The notes under the pieces: model-generated
What the model was told of the DNA's origin: nothing
What the model saw: the letters and a program-made list of their open reading frames with translations, nothing else
Database searches by the model: none
Origin: Herminiimonas sp.
GTDB lineage: Bacteria > Pseudomonadota > Gammaproteobacteria > Burkholderiales > Burkholderiaceae_D
Reading direction: 5' to 3'
Length of the DNA stretch: 64,000 bases
Assembly (NCBI GenBank): GCA_028292265.1
Contig: JAQGMR010000071.1
Span: forward strand, 157,730 to 221,729
Position numbers and translations under genes: made by a program
Part shown: positions 29,861 to 39,075 of the stretch, in pieces
How the letters are laid out: each line of letters opens with the position of its first letter
How positions within the stretch are numbered: the first letter of the stretch is position 1

Positions 29861-31275
29861 GCCTGATTAACCAGATGCTGCAGGACCTTGAAGCGCGCCG
29901 CACGGACGGGAGCGGATCGTCTTCAATCCACGATCAGGTCCGTGTCGCCGCTCCTTCACCACGCCGGATTCCCCTGACTTGGGCATTCGGGCTTGCGGCC
30001 CTGCTGATTGCGACGGCGCTTTTGTCCTGGCTATGGGGCCGCCAAACCGCGCCCGCGGCAGTCAACGCTTCCCAAAATGGACAAGCGCCGATGGCACTCA
30101 GACTCGCCTCTGCCATTAAACCGGGAATCGTTCAGCAGGAAGTCGCCGCAGGGCCTCATGCGGGCGGTGTACCTGCTGCAATGGATGCGCAGTTGGCCAC
30201 GGTGCAACCTGGCGTTCCAATGCCCGCCGCGATGCCAGCCTCGCCATCCACCGTGCCGCCATCGGTGATGCCGGCAGCGATGTCCGCACCCGCTTCATCC
30301 GCGGCAAACGAAAAAGTCGGACCGCAAGAAGCTAAAGCTGGTCCAGCCCCGGCACCGATGGTTGCGGCGACCCCCGCACCGACCGCGGTCATGCAGGCCG
30401 CGAGTTCAATGCCGACTGGCGTTGCACAAACGGCGAGCGCCGCGCCGATACCCTCGCCAGCCCATCCCGCCCAGGCGGCCGCGCCTCTGGAGCCCGCGGA
30501 TCGCCCGGCGTTCCCGCCTCCTGTTCGCGAAGTCGCAATCGCCACTGCGGCGCCGCGGGTTCACGAGGCGCTCGCGTTATCGCCTTCGTCGCTTGCGCCT
30601 GTTTCGTCCAGGGGTCGACCTGCGAAGGATGTTCCGGGCCAACGAAGCCAGAGTGTTGAAGGCGATACGCCAGTTGCAGTCACCAAGCAGATCAAGGAGG
30701 CAGGCCCACAGCAGCGTGCCGAGGGCGAATACCTCAAGGCCAGTTTATTGATCCAGCAGGGAAGGAACGCTGAAGCGCTTCCTGTCCTGGAGCAGGCGCT
30801 GCGCCTCGACCCGCAAAACGCGACAGTCCGGCAAACCCTTGCCGGGTTGCTGGTCGACGCGAGGCGCAATGACGAAGCAATTGTAAAACTTCAGGAAGGC
30901 TTGGCGACGGATCGCTCGCAGCCAGGCATGGCCATGCTGCTGGCACGGCTTCAAGTCGACAAGGGCGACCTGCGTCCCGCTATCGAGACGTTGCAGCGCA
31001 CCCAATCCTACGCAGGGGACCGCGCCGACTATCAAGCGTTTATTGCCGCCCTCTATCAACGTGACAGTCGGCACAAGGAAGCGGTCGACCACTACATCGC
31101 GGCGCTTCGCAAATCACCGCAAAATGGCATATGGTGGATGGGACTCGGCATTTCGCTCCAGGCGGAGAACCGGCTGAACGAAGCGCGCGACGCGTTTGTA
31201 CGGTCTAAGGCAACCAGCACCTTGCCACCTGATCTGCTGGCTTTTGTCGAGCAGAAAGTTAGCCAACTGCGCTGA
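29857..31275 (+). CDS. mshN: MSHA biogenesis protein MshN (TPR)
   Basis: A 472-residue protein starting MSLINQMLQDLEARR (a conserved MshN/GspB-like N-terminus), with one transmembrane helix (about 38-56), a long Ala/Pro-rich periplasmic linker with extreme composition (about 60-260), and four or more TPR-like repeats at the C-terminus (LIQQGRNAEALPVLEQALRL, LLVDARRNDEAIVKLQEGL and following). ATG 29857 lies in an ATGA overlap with mshM. It closes the pilus locus. Confidence 0.82.
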   Translation: MSLINQMLQDLEARRTDGSGSSSIHDQVRVAAPSPRRIPLTWAFGLAALLIATALLSWLWGRQTAPAAVNASQNGQAPMALRLASAIKPGIVQQEVAAGPHAGGVPAAMDAQLATVQPGVPMPAAMPASPSTVPPSVMPAAMSAPASSAANEKVGPQEAKAGPAPAPMVAATPAPTAVMQAASSMPTGVAQTASAAPIPSPAHPAQAAAPLEPADRPAFPPPVREVAIATAAPRVHEALALSPSSLAPVSSRGRPAKDVPGQRSQSVEGDTPVAVTKQIKEAGPQQRAEGEYLKASLLIQQGRNAEALPVLEQALRLDPQNATVRQTLAGLLVDARRNDEAIVKLQEGLATDRSQPGMAMLLARLQVDKGDLRPAIETLQRTQSYAGDRADYQAFIAALYQRDSRHKEAVDHYIAALRKSPQNGIWWMGLGISLQAENRLNEARDAFVRSKATSTLPPDLLAFVEQKVSQLR

Positions 31276-31437
31276 GCGGATCAAGCTTGAGTAGCGGAAG
31301 TCACCCGCAACGCTTCTTGTCAACGGCTGGCTGAAGCGGGTCAGGCCTGCACTCCTCCTGCCGGAGCCCGATTGTCGATACAATATTCGCTTCCCGCGAA
31401 TGCGTCGTCCATCGTCCTCTTCAGTCCTTCTCATTTC

Positions 31438-32679
31438 ATGACCGAATCGAATAAATCAGGTTTCACTACCAGCATCCTCCACAGCGATCGCCAAAAAACA
31501 ATAGAGCACGGATCGCTTCACAAGCCGATTCACACCTCGGTAGCCTTCGGCTACAAGGATGCGCGCGAACTGGCCGCGGTCTTTCAGGGACGCGAGCCAG
31601 GCTATCGCTACGGTCGCCAGGGCAATCCGACTGTCTCGGCGCTGGAGGACAAGATCAACCGCATGGAAGACGGACAAAGCACCATTTGCTTCGCTACCGG
31701 CATGGCGGCAATCGGGGCAGTTGTGCAAGGTCTCCTCCGCGCTGGCGACCATGTGGTGTCCTCCTCTTTTTTGTTTGGCAACACCAATAGCCTGTGGCAA
31801 ACCGTGAATGGTCAGGGCACCGCGGTAAGCTGGGTCGACGCAACCGACGTAAAGAATGTGGAAGCCGCGATAACGCCCGCGACCCGCATTGTTTTTGTCG
31901 AGACGATTGCCAATCCGCGGACACAGGTAAGCGACCTCGCCCGAATCGGGGCGCTGTGCCGGGACCGTGGCCTGGTCTATATCGTCGACAACACAATGAC
32001 CTCGCCCTATTTGTTCCAGCCGAAAAAGGTGGGCGCCAGCCTGGTAGTAAACGCCCTTACCAAGTCGATCTGCGGCCATGGCAACGCGCTCGGCGGAAGC
32101 CTGACGGACACTGGAAATTACGACTGGAGCCAGTATCCCCACATCGCGCAAAATTACAAAAAGTATCCGGCGTCGCAGTGGGGCATGGCCCAGATACGCG
32201 CGAAGGCGTTGCGCGATTTCGGCGGCACGCTCGGTCCTGAAGCAGCCCACCATATCGCGGTCGGTGCGGAAACCATGGCGCTGCGGATTGACCGCGAGTG
32301 TGCCAATGCTTCGGCGCTTGCGCAGATGCTGCACGCCGACCCGCGCGTCACGGCCGTGCATTATCCTGGTCTGGAGTCACATCCACAGCACAAGCTTTCA
32401 GCGGAATTGTTCCGCGCTCCCGGCGGGTTGCTAAGCTTCGAATTGCGGGATGACATTGATTGCTTCGATTACCTGAACCGTCTGCGGATCGCCATCCCGG
32501 CCAGCAATCTGGGAGACACGCGCACGCTGGTTATCCCGGTTGCACACACGATTTACTACGAGATGGGCCAGGAGCGTCGTGCAAGCATGGGAATCGCCGA
32601 ATCACTGATTCGGGTTTCGGTGGGCATTGAAGACTCGGAAGACCTGCTCCAGGACTTCCGCCAGGCGCTCGATGCCTAG
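31438..32679 (+). CDS. Cys/Met-metabolism PLP enzyme (cystathionine gamma-synthase family)
   Basis: A 413-residue fold-type I PLP enzyme of the trans-sulfuration family. Visible: SRY-type phosphate motif GYRYGRQGNPT (55-65), CFATGMAAIGAVV (84-96), VDNTMTSPY (183-191) and the PLP lysine in VVNALTKSICGHG (Lys209). The sequence after the lysine (WGMAQIRAKALRDFGGTLGPEAAHHI) differs from standard MetZ/MetB, so the exact reaction (O-succinylhomoserine sulfhydrylase, cystathionine synthase or a lyase) is open. In many Burkholderiales metZ follows purF; here the MSHA locus lies between. ATG 31438 was chosen because the upstream in-frame extension has no homology. Confidence 0.82.
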   Translation: MTESNKSGFTTSILHSDRQKTIEHGSLHKPIHTSVAFGYKDARELAAVFQGREPGYRYGRQGNPTVSALEDKINRMEDGQSTICFATGMAAIGAVVQGLLRAGDHVVSSSFLFGNTNSLWQTVNGQGTAVSWVDATDVKNVEAAITPATRIVFVETIANPRTQVSDLARIGALCRDRGLVYIVDNTMTSPYLFQPKKVGASLVVNALTKSICGHGNALGGSLTDTGNYDWSQYPHIAQNYKKYPASQWGMAQIRAKALRDFGGTLGPEAAHHIAVGAETMALRIDRECANASALAQMLHADPRVTAVHYPGLESHPQHKLSAELFRAPGGLLSFELRDDIDCFDYLNRLRIAIPASNLGDTRTLVIPVAHTIYYEMGQERRASMGIAESLIRVSVGIEDSEDLLQDFRQALDA

Positions 32680-32705
32680 TACAAAACGTCTGTAATCAGG
32701 TCCGC

Positions 32706-32726
32706 GGGCCGGATTAGTTCCGGCCC
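32706..32726. terminator. inverted repeat between convergent genes
   Basis: A perfect 8-bp stem, GGGCCGGA (32706-32713) with TCCGGCCC (32719-32726), and a 5-base loop, lying between the convergent Cys/Met enzyme gene and the LOG-family gene. No T-tract follows on either strand, so intrinsic termination is uncertain. Confidence 0.4.
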
Positions 32727-32729
32727 ACT

Positions 32730-33326
32730 CTACGGAAGTATGGCCTGCGCGGTGGCCTGATCCAGCAGCTTTGGGGTGCCATGCGGCTCCCATGTAGCCA
32801 GCCGGTCCAGCAATGGCGCCGGGAGCGCTTCATGCATCATGAGTGCCGCGTGGGGGCTCCGCAGAAAACCTTGTGTCGTCAGTTCCTGCACGAAGCCGAT
32901 AAGTCGATCGAAGAAGCCATCTACATTGAGAAGCCCAATAGGCTTGTTGTGAAACCCAAGCTGCGACCAGGTCAACGCCTCAAATAATTCTTCCAGCGTC
33001 CCGAAGCCACCTGGCATGGCAATGAAGCCATCGGCCAACTCCGCCATCATCGCCTTGCGTTCGTGCATGTCCTTCACCACGTGAAGCTGTGTCAAGCCAT
33101 GATGACCGACTTCTGCCCGCAGCAATGCATGCGGAATTACGCCGGTTGCGGTGCCGCCGCTCTTGAGTACAGCATCGGCTATGACGCCCATCAAACCGAC
33201 GTTGCCGCCGCCGTAGATCAAGCCGATGCCTCGACTTGCCATCAACTTGCCGAGTTCACGCGCCGCGTTGGCGAAATTGGTTGAATTGCCGGCGGAAGAA
33301 CCGCAGTAAACGCATATCGATTTCAT
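32730..33326 (-). CDS. LOG-family protein (cytokinin riboside 5'-monophosphate phosphoribohydrolase-like)
   Basis: A 198-residue Rossmann-fold protein of the LOG family, which hydrolyses N6-modified AMP to the free base or other nucleoside monophosphates. It begins MKSICVYCGSSAGN and has the diagnostic GLIYGGGNVGLMGV and PGGFGTLEELFEALTWSQLG motifs, with MHERKAMMAELADG between. Cytokinin production is one possibility; purine salvage is another. It is convergent with the Cys/Met enzyme gene. Confidence 0.9.
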   Translation of the reverse strand: MKSICVYCGSSAGNSTNFANAARELGKLMASRGIGLIYGGGNVGLMGVIADAVLKSGGTATGVIPHALLRAEVGHHGLTQLHVVKDMHERKAMMAELADGFIAMPGGFGTLEELFEALTWSQLGFHNKPIGLLNVDGFFDRLIGFVQELTTQGFLRSPHAALMMHEALPAPLLDRLATWEPHGTPKLLDQATAQAILP

Positions 33327-33613
33327 GGACGAGTCAATGATGATTCATGGTGACAATGTGGCGAAGGCCGGCACCGTTCGACGAACCCGCGGAACCGGCC
33401 GAACCTGACGGAAAACGGGCGGGCAAGCATGGCTCGAACACGGAGGGGTACCCGGTGAATCCCCGATCCAGGGAGTCGGTCATGGCTCCGGATTCGAGCG
33501 AATTCGAGCCCATTGCGCCATGCAATCGACCGTCTGGAGGGCAAACCCGGCTGAAGCATACCACTTGAAAATTCGGGACCGGCAGAGGTCCGGATTAATA
33601 CCGCATGGCGGCA

Positions 33614-34093
33614 TTATGGTGGGGTCAACAAGGCGTCGATCTCATGGATAACGCCATTGTCGGCGGCAAGATCGCTCTGCGTAACGTTAGCGCCGTTGAT
33701 CGTGACCTTGCCGTTGTCCGATTTCAGCGTTACCGAGTGCCCTTCAAGCGTTTCCACCGGCCCAGGCTTCACTTCGGTAATCAGGACCCTACCTGGAATG
33801 ATATGGTACGAGAGAATCGCGGCCAGCCTGGCCTTGTCCTTGTAAAGCGAATCGCGCTCCTCGTTCGTTAACTTGCCAAAGGCTTCGTCGCTGGGGGCGA
33901 ACAAGGTGTAAGGGCCTGTCGTGGCGATCTTTGTTTGCATTCCACTCAACTTGACCGCTTTCACAAATTGCTTGAAGCCGGCAGCGGTAGAGGCGGTCTG
34001 ATACAGGTCTCCGGCGCTGGCGGCAGCGTCAACCCCGCCCGACAGGAGCAAGCCGACTGACGTGACTAGCGCTACGATCCTGCTTTTGGGCAT
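33614..34093 (-). CDS. fasciclin-domain secreted protein
   Basis: A 159-residue exported protein. The signal peptide (about 1-25, SRIVALVTSVGLLLSGGVDAAA) is followed by one complete fasciclin (FAS1) domain: GPYTLFAPSDEAFGKLTNEE, LSYHIIPGRVL and NGKVTINGANVTQSDLAADNGVIHEIDALLTPP. I chose the ATG at 34093 rather than one 15 codons upstream because it starts a normal signal peptide. FAS1 proteins often act in adhesion or surface binding. A 166-bp spacer separates it from the binding-protein gene. Confidence 0.9.
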   Translation of the reverse strand: MPKSRIVALVTSVGLLLSGGVDAAASAGDLYQTASTAAGFKQFVKAVKLSGMQTKIATTGPYTLFAPSDEAFGKLTNEERDSLYKDKARLAAILSYHIIPGRVLITEVKPGPVETLEGHSVTLKSDNGKVTINGANVTQSDLAADNGVIHEIDALLTPP

Positions 34094-34304
34094 GGCTATT
34101 TCTACTTGAGACAAGTTGCTGGTTTTTTGGGTAAACACGGCTTCGAAACACAGGGTTCCGAGCGTATTGATGAGTTGTCATCTAACTGGAAAAGTTCAAT
34201 TTCTCGGAGTACGTTCCCGGGATGCATCCGGGAATAGCGCGAGCCGGATGAAAGCTGCAAGCGTGGTCAGGTGCAGTGAGCCAGCGATGGCTGCAAGACG
34301 GGCC

Positions 34305-35453
34305 CTAATTCAAAAATTTCTCGTTTTTGGTGATAACCGTCATATCCACGAAGGACGAGCCGTTGTGGTTTGTCGGAGAAAAATTGACGGGGAATCCGAT
34401 GTCGTAACTGGCCAGGTTGACCGTCTCAAGCGCCGCAATAAATTTGTCCCGAGTCAAATCTGGCCCAGCCCTGCGCACTCCCTCGGCAAATACCTTCGCT
34501 GCGATGTAGCCCTCCAGGCTGGAGAAATTGGGATCAGTAACTCCGGCCTTTTTCAGGGCTTTCGTGTATTCCGCGACGACGGAATTCGATTGCTTCCATG
34601 GGAAAGGCACAACCTGCGAAATGCCAACTCCTGGCCCGTCCGCGCCCAACGCGTTGGCAAGGGCCTGGCTGCCGACGAACGAGACATTCTGAAACTGACC
34701 GGTGTATCCGCCCTTGTGCATTTGCTTTATGAAAGCCGCGGAGGATGCATAGGCGGTCACTTCAATAATTGCGTCCGGCCGCGTTGCCAGGAATTTACTC
34801 ACGGCAGCCGCGACATCCACGCTATTGCGTTCGACCGTGGCGGTCGCTGTGAGCGAAACGCTGCGCTTCTTGAGCGCCCGTTGCACGCCGTCCAGGCCGG
34901 TTTGGCCATAGGCGTCGTTTTGATAGAACACCGCGATGTTCTTGATGCCAAGCCTCACTAGTTGATCAACCAGGTGTTCCGTCTCTTCGAAATAGCCGGC
35001 GCGTATGTTGAAGATATAGCGATTGAACGGTTCGCGCAGCGATTGCGCGCCGCTGAACGGCGCGAAAAAAGGAACGCGCTCGCCGGAGAAAATCGGTAGC
35101 GCAGCGTTGCTGGTCGGCGTGCCAACATAGCCAAACAGCGCGAAAACCTTGTCGCCGTGGATCAGGCGCTTTGTGTTTTCGGCTGCCAGGGCCGGCTCGT
35201 ATTTGTCGTCGGCGGTGAGGATCTCGATCTTGCGACCGAAGATGCCGCCCTGCTGGTTGACGCCGTCGAAATAGATCTTGGCCCCCGCATGCATCTGGAT
35301 ACCCAGCTGCGAGGCGGGACCCGAGAATGCGGCGGACTGTCCGATAAGGACGCGGTCACGGGTTACGCCGGTCTCGGCCGTAGCCAGCGCGCAAAACACG
35401 ATGCCGCACAGCGCGGGGACGATCGACATGAACCATTTTTTTGGTATGCGCAT
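34305..35453 (-). CDS. ABC transporter substrate-binding protein, branched-chain amino acid type
   Basis: A 382-residue periplasmic binding protein of the LivJ/LivK family (Peripla_BP_6). The signal peptide ends ALATAE; the mature protein begins GVTRDRVLIGQSAAFSGPASQLGIQMHAGAKIYFDGVNQQGGIFGRKIEI, typical of this group. No permease or ATPase genes are next to it, so it is an orphan that may use a transporter elsewhere. It diverges from the TonB receptor gene across a 271-bp region that probably holds both promoters. Confidence 0.9.
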   Translation of the reverse strand: MRIPKKWFMSIVPALCGIVFCALATAETGVTRDRVLIGQSAAFSGPASQLGIQMHAGAKIYFDGVNQQGGIFGRKIEILTADDKYEPALAAENTKRLIHGDKVFALFGYVGTPTSNAALPIFSGERVPFFAPFSGAQSLREPFNRYIFNIRAGYFEETEHLVDQLVRLGIKNIAVFYQNDAYGQTGLDGVQRALKKRSVSLTATATVERNSVDVAAAVSKFLATRPDAIIEVTAYASSAAFIKQMHKGGYTGQFQNVSFVGSQALANALGADGPGVGISQVVPFPWKQSNSVVAEYTKALKKAGVTDPNFSSLEGYIAAKVFAEGVRRAGPDLTRDKFIAALETVNLASYDIGFPVNFSPTNHNGSSFVDMTVITKNEKFLN

Positions 35454-35724
35454 GCTTGCTACCCTCCGTCACAGTGGTTCGTTCCAAGGCCGAATCGATG
35501 CCACAACGTCTCGGCAAAATGTAGCAGATATCTTTCCACATGGAACACCAATACTGCCGTCCAGGCTCCTCACCATTGAATCGGGCCACATTTCTGGCCG
35601 ATACCATCGAAAAAGTCCGTGGTGGGGCAGGCGCAACGCGGCCTGACTGTCTTGCGGCAATACTGCCGCGCGAAACTGTTGTATCTTTCGGAAAGTGAAT
35701 CCCTAAACCGTTAGATGCCACGCC

Positions 35725-37812
35725 ATGTCCAAGCACAAGTCTGGAAAAATTTTCGTTTCCGCCTGCCTTGCGTTGCCCGGTGTGGCGTTGTCTCAGGATG
35801 CCCCCAAGCAGCTTGAAGAAGTCGTCGTCAGCGCCAGCCGTTCCGAGCAGAGGCGGTTCGACGCTCCGGCCGCGGTCAATGCCGTCACCGTTGACCCGTT
35901 TCGGTCGACTTCGCCCATGGTTAACCTCTCAGAGCTACTGTCCGCCGTGCCGGGCCTGCAAGTACGCGACCGCCAAAACTATGCGCAAGACCTGCAGCTT
36001 TCGGTGCGGGGCTTCGGCACCCGTTCTACCTTTGGTGTGCGCGGCGTACGAATCCTGATTGACGGCATTCCGGCCACCATGCCGGACGGTCAAGGACAAG
36101 TCTCGTCGGCGAGCCTGACTTCGGCGCAACGTATCGAAGTCCTGCGCGGCCCGTTGGCCCAACTCTATGGCAATGCGGCGGGTGGCGTTGTGCAGGTCTT
36201 CACCAAAGACCCGCCGACAACGGCGGAAGGACGTTATGTCGGTGCTTCCGCTGGCGGCGGCTCCTATAACCAAAAGCAGTTCGACGTGTCGGCGGGCGCA
36301 GGCAACGAGCGTTTTGGCGGACTGTTCGATCTATCCCGTTTCAGTACCGATGGCTACCGCGACCATAGTGCCGCGTCGCGAACCCAATTCAACGCCAAGC
36401 TGATTGGCAAGCCAAGCTCCGACACCACCATTACCGGCGTGATGAATGTTTTCAACCAGCCGCTGGCGCAGGACCCGCTTGGCCTGACGCATGCGGGGTT
36501 TTCGCAAAACCCGCGCCAGGTCGACCCAAGCGCCATTCTTTTTGATACCCGCAAACGCATCGAGCAGCAACAGGCTGGGATCGTGCTGGAACATCGATTT
36601 TCTTCGCAAGATACGGTCAATGCACGAGTCTACGGTGGCACGCGCCAGGTGTTCCAGACCCTCGCGCTCAATGGCGGCGCCGTGGTCGGTGGGGTGACGA
36701 CCAGTGCGGGGGGCGTGGTCGATCTTGACCGGAGTTTCGGCGGCGTCGGCCTGAACTGGACGCATCGCACCAAGATCGGGGGCATGCCGCTCAACTGGAC
36801 CGTGGGCCTGGAGGCGGACACCCTCCTGGAGCACCGTCGTGGCTTCGTCAACAATGCAGGGACACCCGGCGACCTGCGCCGCAATGAAGATGATCGTGCC
36901 CGCGATACGGACGTTTTCGGACAGGTCGAATGGAGCTTCGCACCAGACTGGCAAATCCTGGCTGGCATTCGCGCCAGTCGGGTCACCTTCGTGTATGACG
37001 ACCACTATTTCGGCGATGGCCAAAACGACAGTGGTCGAACGGAATTCCACAACACCAGCCCGTCCATGGGCCTGGTCTGGCATGCCAACGATCGCCTTAA
37101 TTTCTATGGCAACCTGGGCACTGGATTCGAGACGCCCACGCTGGCCGAATCAGCCTACCGTGCCGCCGGCACCGGGCCGAATTTCAATCTGCAGCCATCC
37201 ACCAGCCACCAGGCCGAAGTCGGGCTTAAGGCCCTGGCCGGAAAGCACACGATAGATGCTGCCCTGTTCGTGGCGAAGAGCGACAACGAGATTGTGCCGC
37301 TGTCCACGGTCAACGGCAGGACAATCTTTCAAAACGTCGACAACGTTCGCCGCCGTGGTGCGGAGCTGTCGGTGAAATCGGATTGGGGACGGGTCAGCAC
37401 AACGCTCGCCTATACCTGGCTCGACGCACGGTTCATGCAGGCCTATGTCAACGCGGTAAGCGGCCCGGTCGCAAGCGGTAACCGGTTGCCCGGCGTACCA
37501 GCAAACAGTCTCTTCATGGATGTTGCATATCGGCCCGACGAGGCGCTGACTCTCGGTGCCGAAATGCGGGTGGAAAGCCGGGCTTATGTGGACGACATCA
37601 ATAGCGACGCGGCCCCTGGTTATGCGGTCGTTAACCTGCGCGCGGGCCGAGAGTTCAAATCGTCGGTCGGAAAGTGGTATGTGTTCGGTCGGGTCGATAA
37701 TATCTTCGACCGGCTTTACGCTGGATCCGTGATCGTGAACGAATCCAACAAGCGATTCTTTGAGCCCGCAGCCGGCCGCCGACTCTTTGTGGGCGTGCGG
37801 TCGGTTTTTTAG
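35725..37812 (+). CDS. pqqU: TonB-dependent receptor, PqqU/YncD-like
   Basis: A 695-residue outer-membrane TonB-dependent transporter. A signal peptide ends ALSQDA, a TonB-box-like EEVVVSA follows, then the plug (GLQVRDRQNYAQDLQLSVRGFGTRSTFGVRGVRILIDGIPATMPDGQGQ) and a beta-barrel ending NIFDRLYAGSVIVNESNKRFFEPAAGRRLFVGVRSVF. Plug and C-terminal end closely recall E. coli YncD, now PqqU, a receptor for pyrroloquinoline quinone. The next gene is a YncE-like beta-propeller, and yncE neighbours yncD in E. coli, which supports the match. PQQ as substrate is inferred, not shown. Confidence 0.82.
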   Translation: MSKHKSGKIFVSACLALPGVALSQDAPKQLEEVVVSASRSEQRRFDAPAAVNAVTVDPFRSTSPMVNLSELLSAVPGLQVRDRQNYAQDLQLSVRGFGTRSTFGVRGVRILIDGIPATMPDGQGQVSSASLTSAQRIEVLRGPLAQLYGNAAGGVVQVFTKDPPTTAEGRYVGASAGGGSYNQKQFDVSAGAGNERFGGLFDLSRFSTDGYRDHSAASRTQFNAKLIGKPSSDTTITGVMNVFNQPLAQDPLGLTHAGFSQNPRQVDPSAILFDTRKRIEQQQAGIVLEHRFSSQDTVNARVYGGTRQVFQTLALNGGAVVGGVTTSAGGVVDLDRSFGGVGLNWTHRTKIGGMPLNWTVGLEADTLLEHRRGFVNNAGTPGDLRRNEDDRARDTDVFGQVEWSFAPDWQILAGIRASRVTFVYDDHYFGDGQNDSGRTEFHNTSPSMGLVWHANDRLNFYGNLGTGFETPTLAESAYRAAGTGPNFNLQPSTSHQAEVGLKALAGKHTIDAALFVAKSDNEIVPLSTVNGRTIFQNVDNVRRRGAELSVKSDWGRVSTTLAYTWLDARFMQAYVNAVSGPVASGNRLPGVPANSLFMDVAYRPDEALTLGAEMRVESRAYVDDINSDAAPGYAVVNLRAGREFKSSVGKWYVFGRVDNIFDRLYAGSVIVNESNKRFFEPAAGRRLFVGVRSVF

Positions 37813-38045
37813 AGCTTGCCGTCGCGATCGTCAATATTCAGCTTCACGGCATTGCCGCAACACAGGCGCCAGTTTGTGGTTGCCAATCCGGAAATTATTG
37901 CAGGGCGCAACTACTCTTGGGCTATAGTAACGACGTGGTTCCAGGAGCAAGCTTTAACGCTTTCGGGACCGCGCTCCACGCCCAGCAGCGGCCCACATTG
38001 TGCCGTTCCCTTGAATCCGGAAGTAACCAAAGCGTCCCCACCCAC

Positions 38046-39020
38046 GTGCCTAGTATTCGTCGAGTCTTTAACCGCATTGCCCTGTCCGCATTGACCATGC
38101 TCGCCGTCGGCGCTGCCCAGGCCAACGTTGTCGTTGTGCTGAATTCGCGCGACGCCACGATTAGCCTTCTGGACCAGGACACCTACAAGGAAGTCGGTAA
38201 CCTGTCGGTCGGCAAAGAGCCACATCATCTAATGGCAACGCCTGACAACAAGTCGCTGGTTGTCGCCAGCGCTGTCAGCAATGAACTGATTTTCCTCGAT
38301 CCAAAAACTGGCCAGATCCAGCGCCGGGTCGCGGGTATCGCGGATCCCTACCAGATCGGCTTTTCGCCGGACAAGAAATGGTTTGTCGCCAATGCGCTGC
38401 GCCTGGACCGTGTTGACATCTATGCCTTCGACGGCACCAACATGACGCTCGCCAAGCGTGTTCCGCTCGCGCGCCTGCCAAGCCACATGGCTTTTTCGTC
38501 CGACAGCAAAACCGTTTTCATCACACAGCAGGGCAGTGACCAGATCAGCGCGATCGATCTCGCCACGCAACAAGTCAAGTGGACCATGCCGGTCGGTAAA
38601 CTCCCGGCTGGCATTGCCATGACGCCGGACGAGAAGTATCTGCTTGTGGGCATTATGGGCAGCGACTATGTCGAGGTCATTGACTGGCGCACGCAAAAAA
38701 CCGTCAAGCGTATCAAGGCCGGTGAAGGCGCACACAATTTCCGCAGCACCTTTGACAGACGCTATTTCTTCGTCTCGAACCGCGTTTCCAACACCATCAA
38801 CATTATCGACACGCAAGCGCTGACCAACGTCGGCACCATCAATGTTCCGGGCGGCCCGGACTGCATGGAGTTGACTGACGATGGCAAGACATTGTGGGTG
38901 ACCCTGCGCTGGATAAAGAAGGTTGCCGTCATCGACGTGGCCAGCAAAAAAGTGATCAAATTGATCCCCGTCGGACGTTCTCCTCACGGTGTCTATTTCA
39001 TCAATCACGCACTGCCTTAA
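38046..39020 (+). CDS. YncE-like YVTN beta-propeller protein
   Basis: A 324-residue secreted beta-propeller. With GTG 38046 the protein starts with a clear signal peptide (RRVFNRIALSALTMLAVGAAQA) followed by VVVVLNSRDATISLLDQDTYKEVGNLSVGKEPHHLMATPDNKSLVVAS, the repeated YVTN pattern (six to seven blades). The frame is open upstream to 37917 but that part is not signal-like. Its partner appears to be the TonB receptor upstream (233-bp gap). E. coli YncE binds DNA in vitro and its role is unsettled; none is asserted here. Confidence 0.83.
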   Translation: MPSIRRVFNRIALSALTMLAVGAAQANVVVVLNSRDATISLLDQDTYKEVGNLSVGKEPHHLMATPDNKSLVVASAVSNELIFLDPKTGQIQRRVAGIADPYQIGFSPDKKWFVANALRLDRVDIYAFDGTNMTLAKRVPLARLPSHMAFSSDSKTVFITQQGSDQISAIDLATQQVKWTMPVGKLPAGIAMTPDEKYLLVGIMGSDYVEVIDWRTQKTVKRIKAGEGAHNFRSTFDRRYFFVSNRVSNTINIIDTQALTNVGTINVPGGPDCMELTDDGKTLWVTLRWIKKVAVIDVASKKVIKLIPVGRSPHGVYFINHALP

Positions 39021-39075
39021 AGGGATGGTGGTGGCCATTTCCTTTTTCAAAGCAAGGTCAGGCGGGGAGGGAATC

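Noticed and set aside
34116..34961. Plus-strand 281-codon frame opposite the ABC binding protein.
   Set aside because: Overlaps a clear periplasmic binding protein gene in antisense; high-GC shadow.
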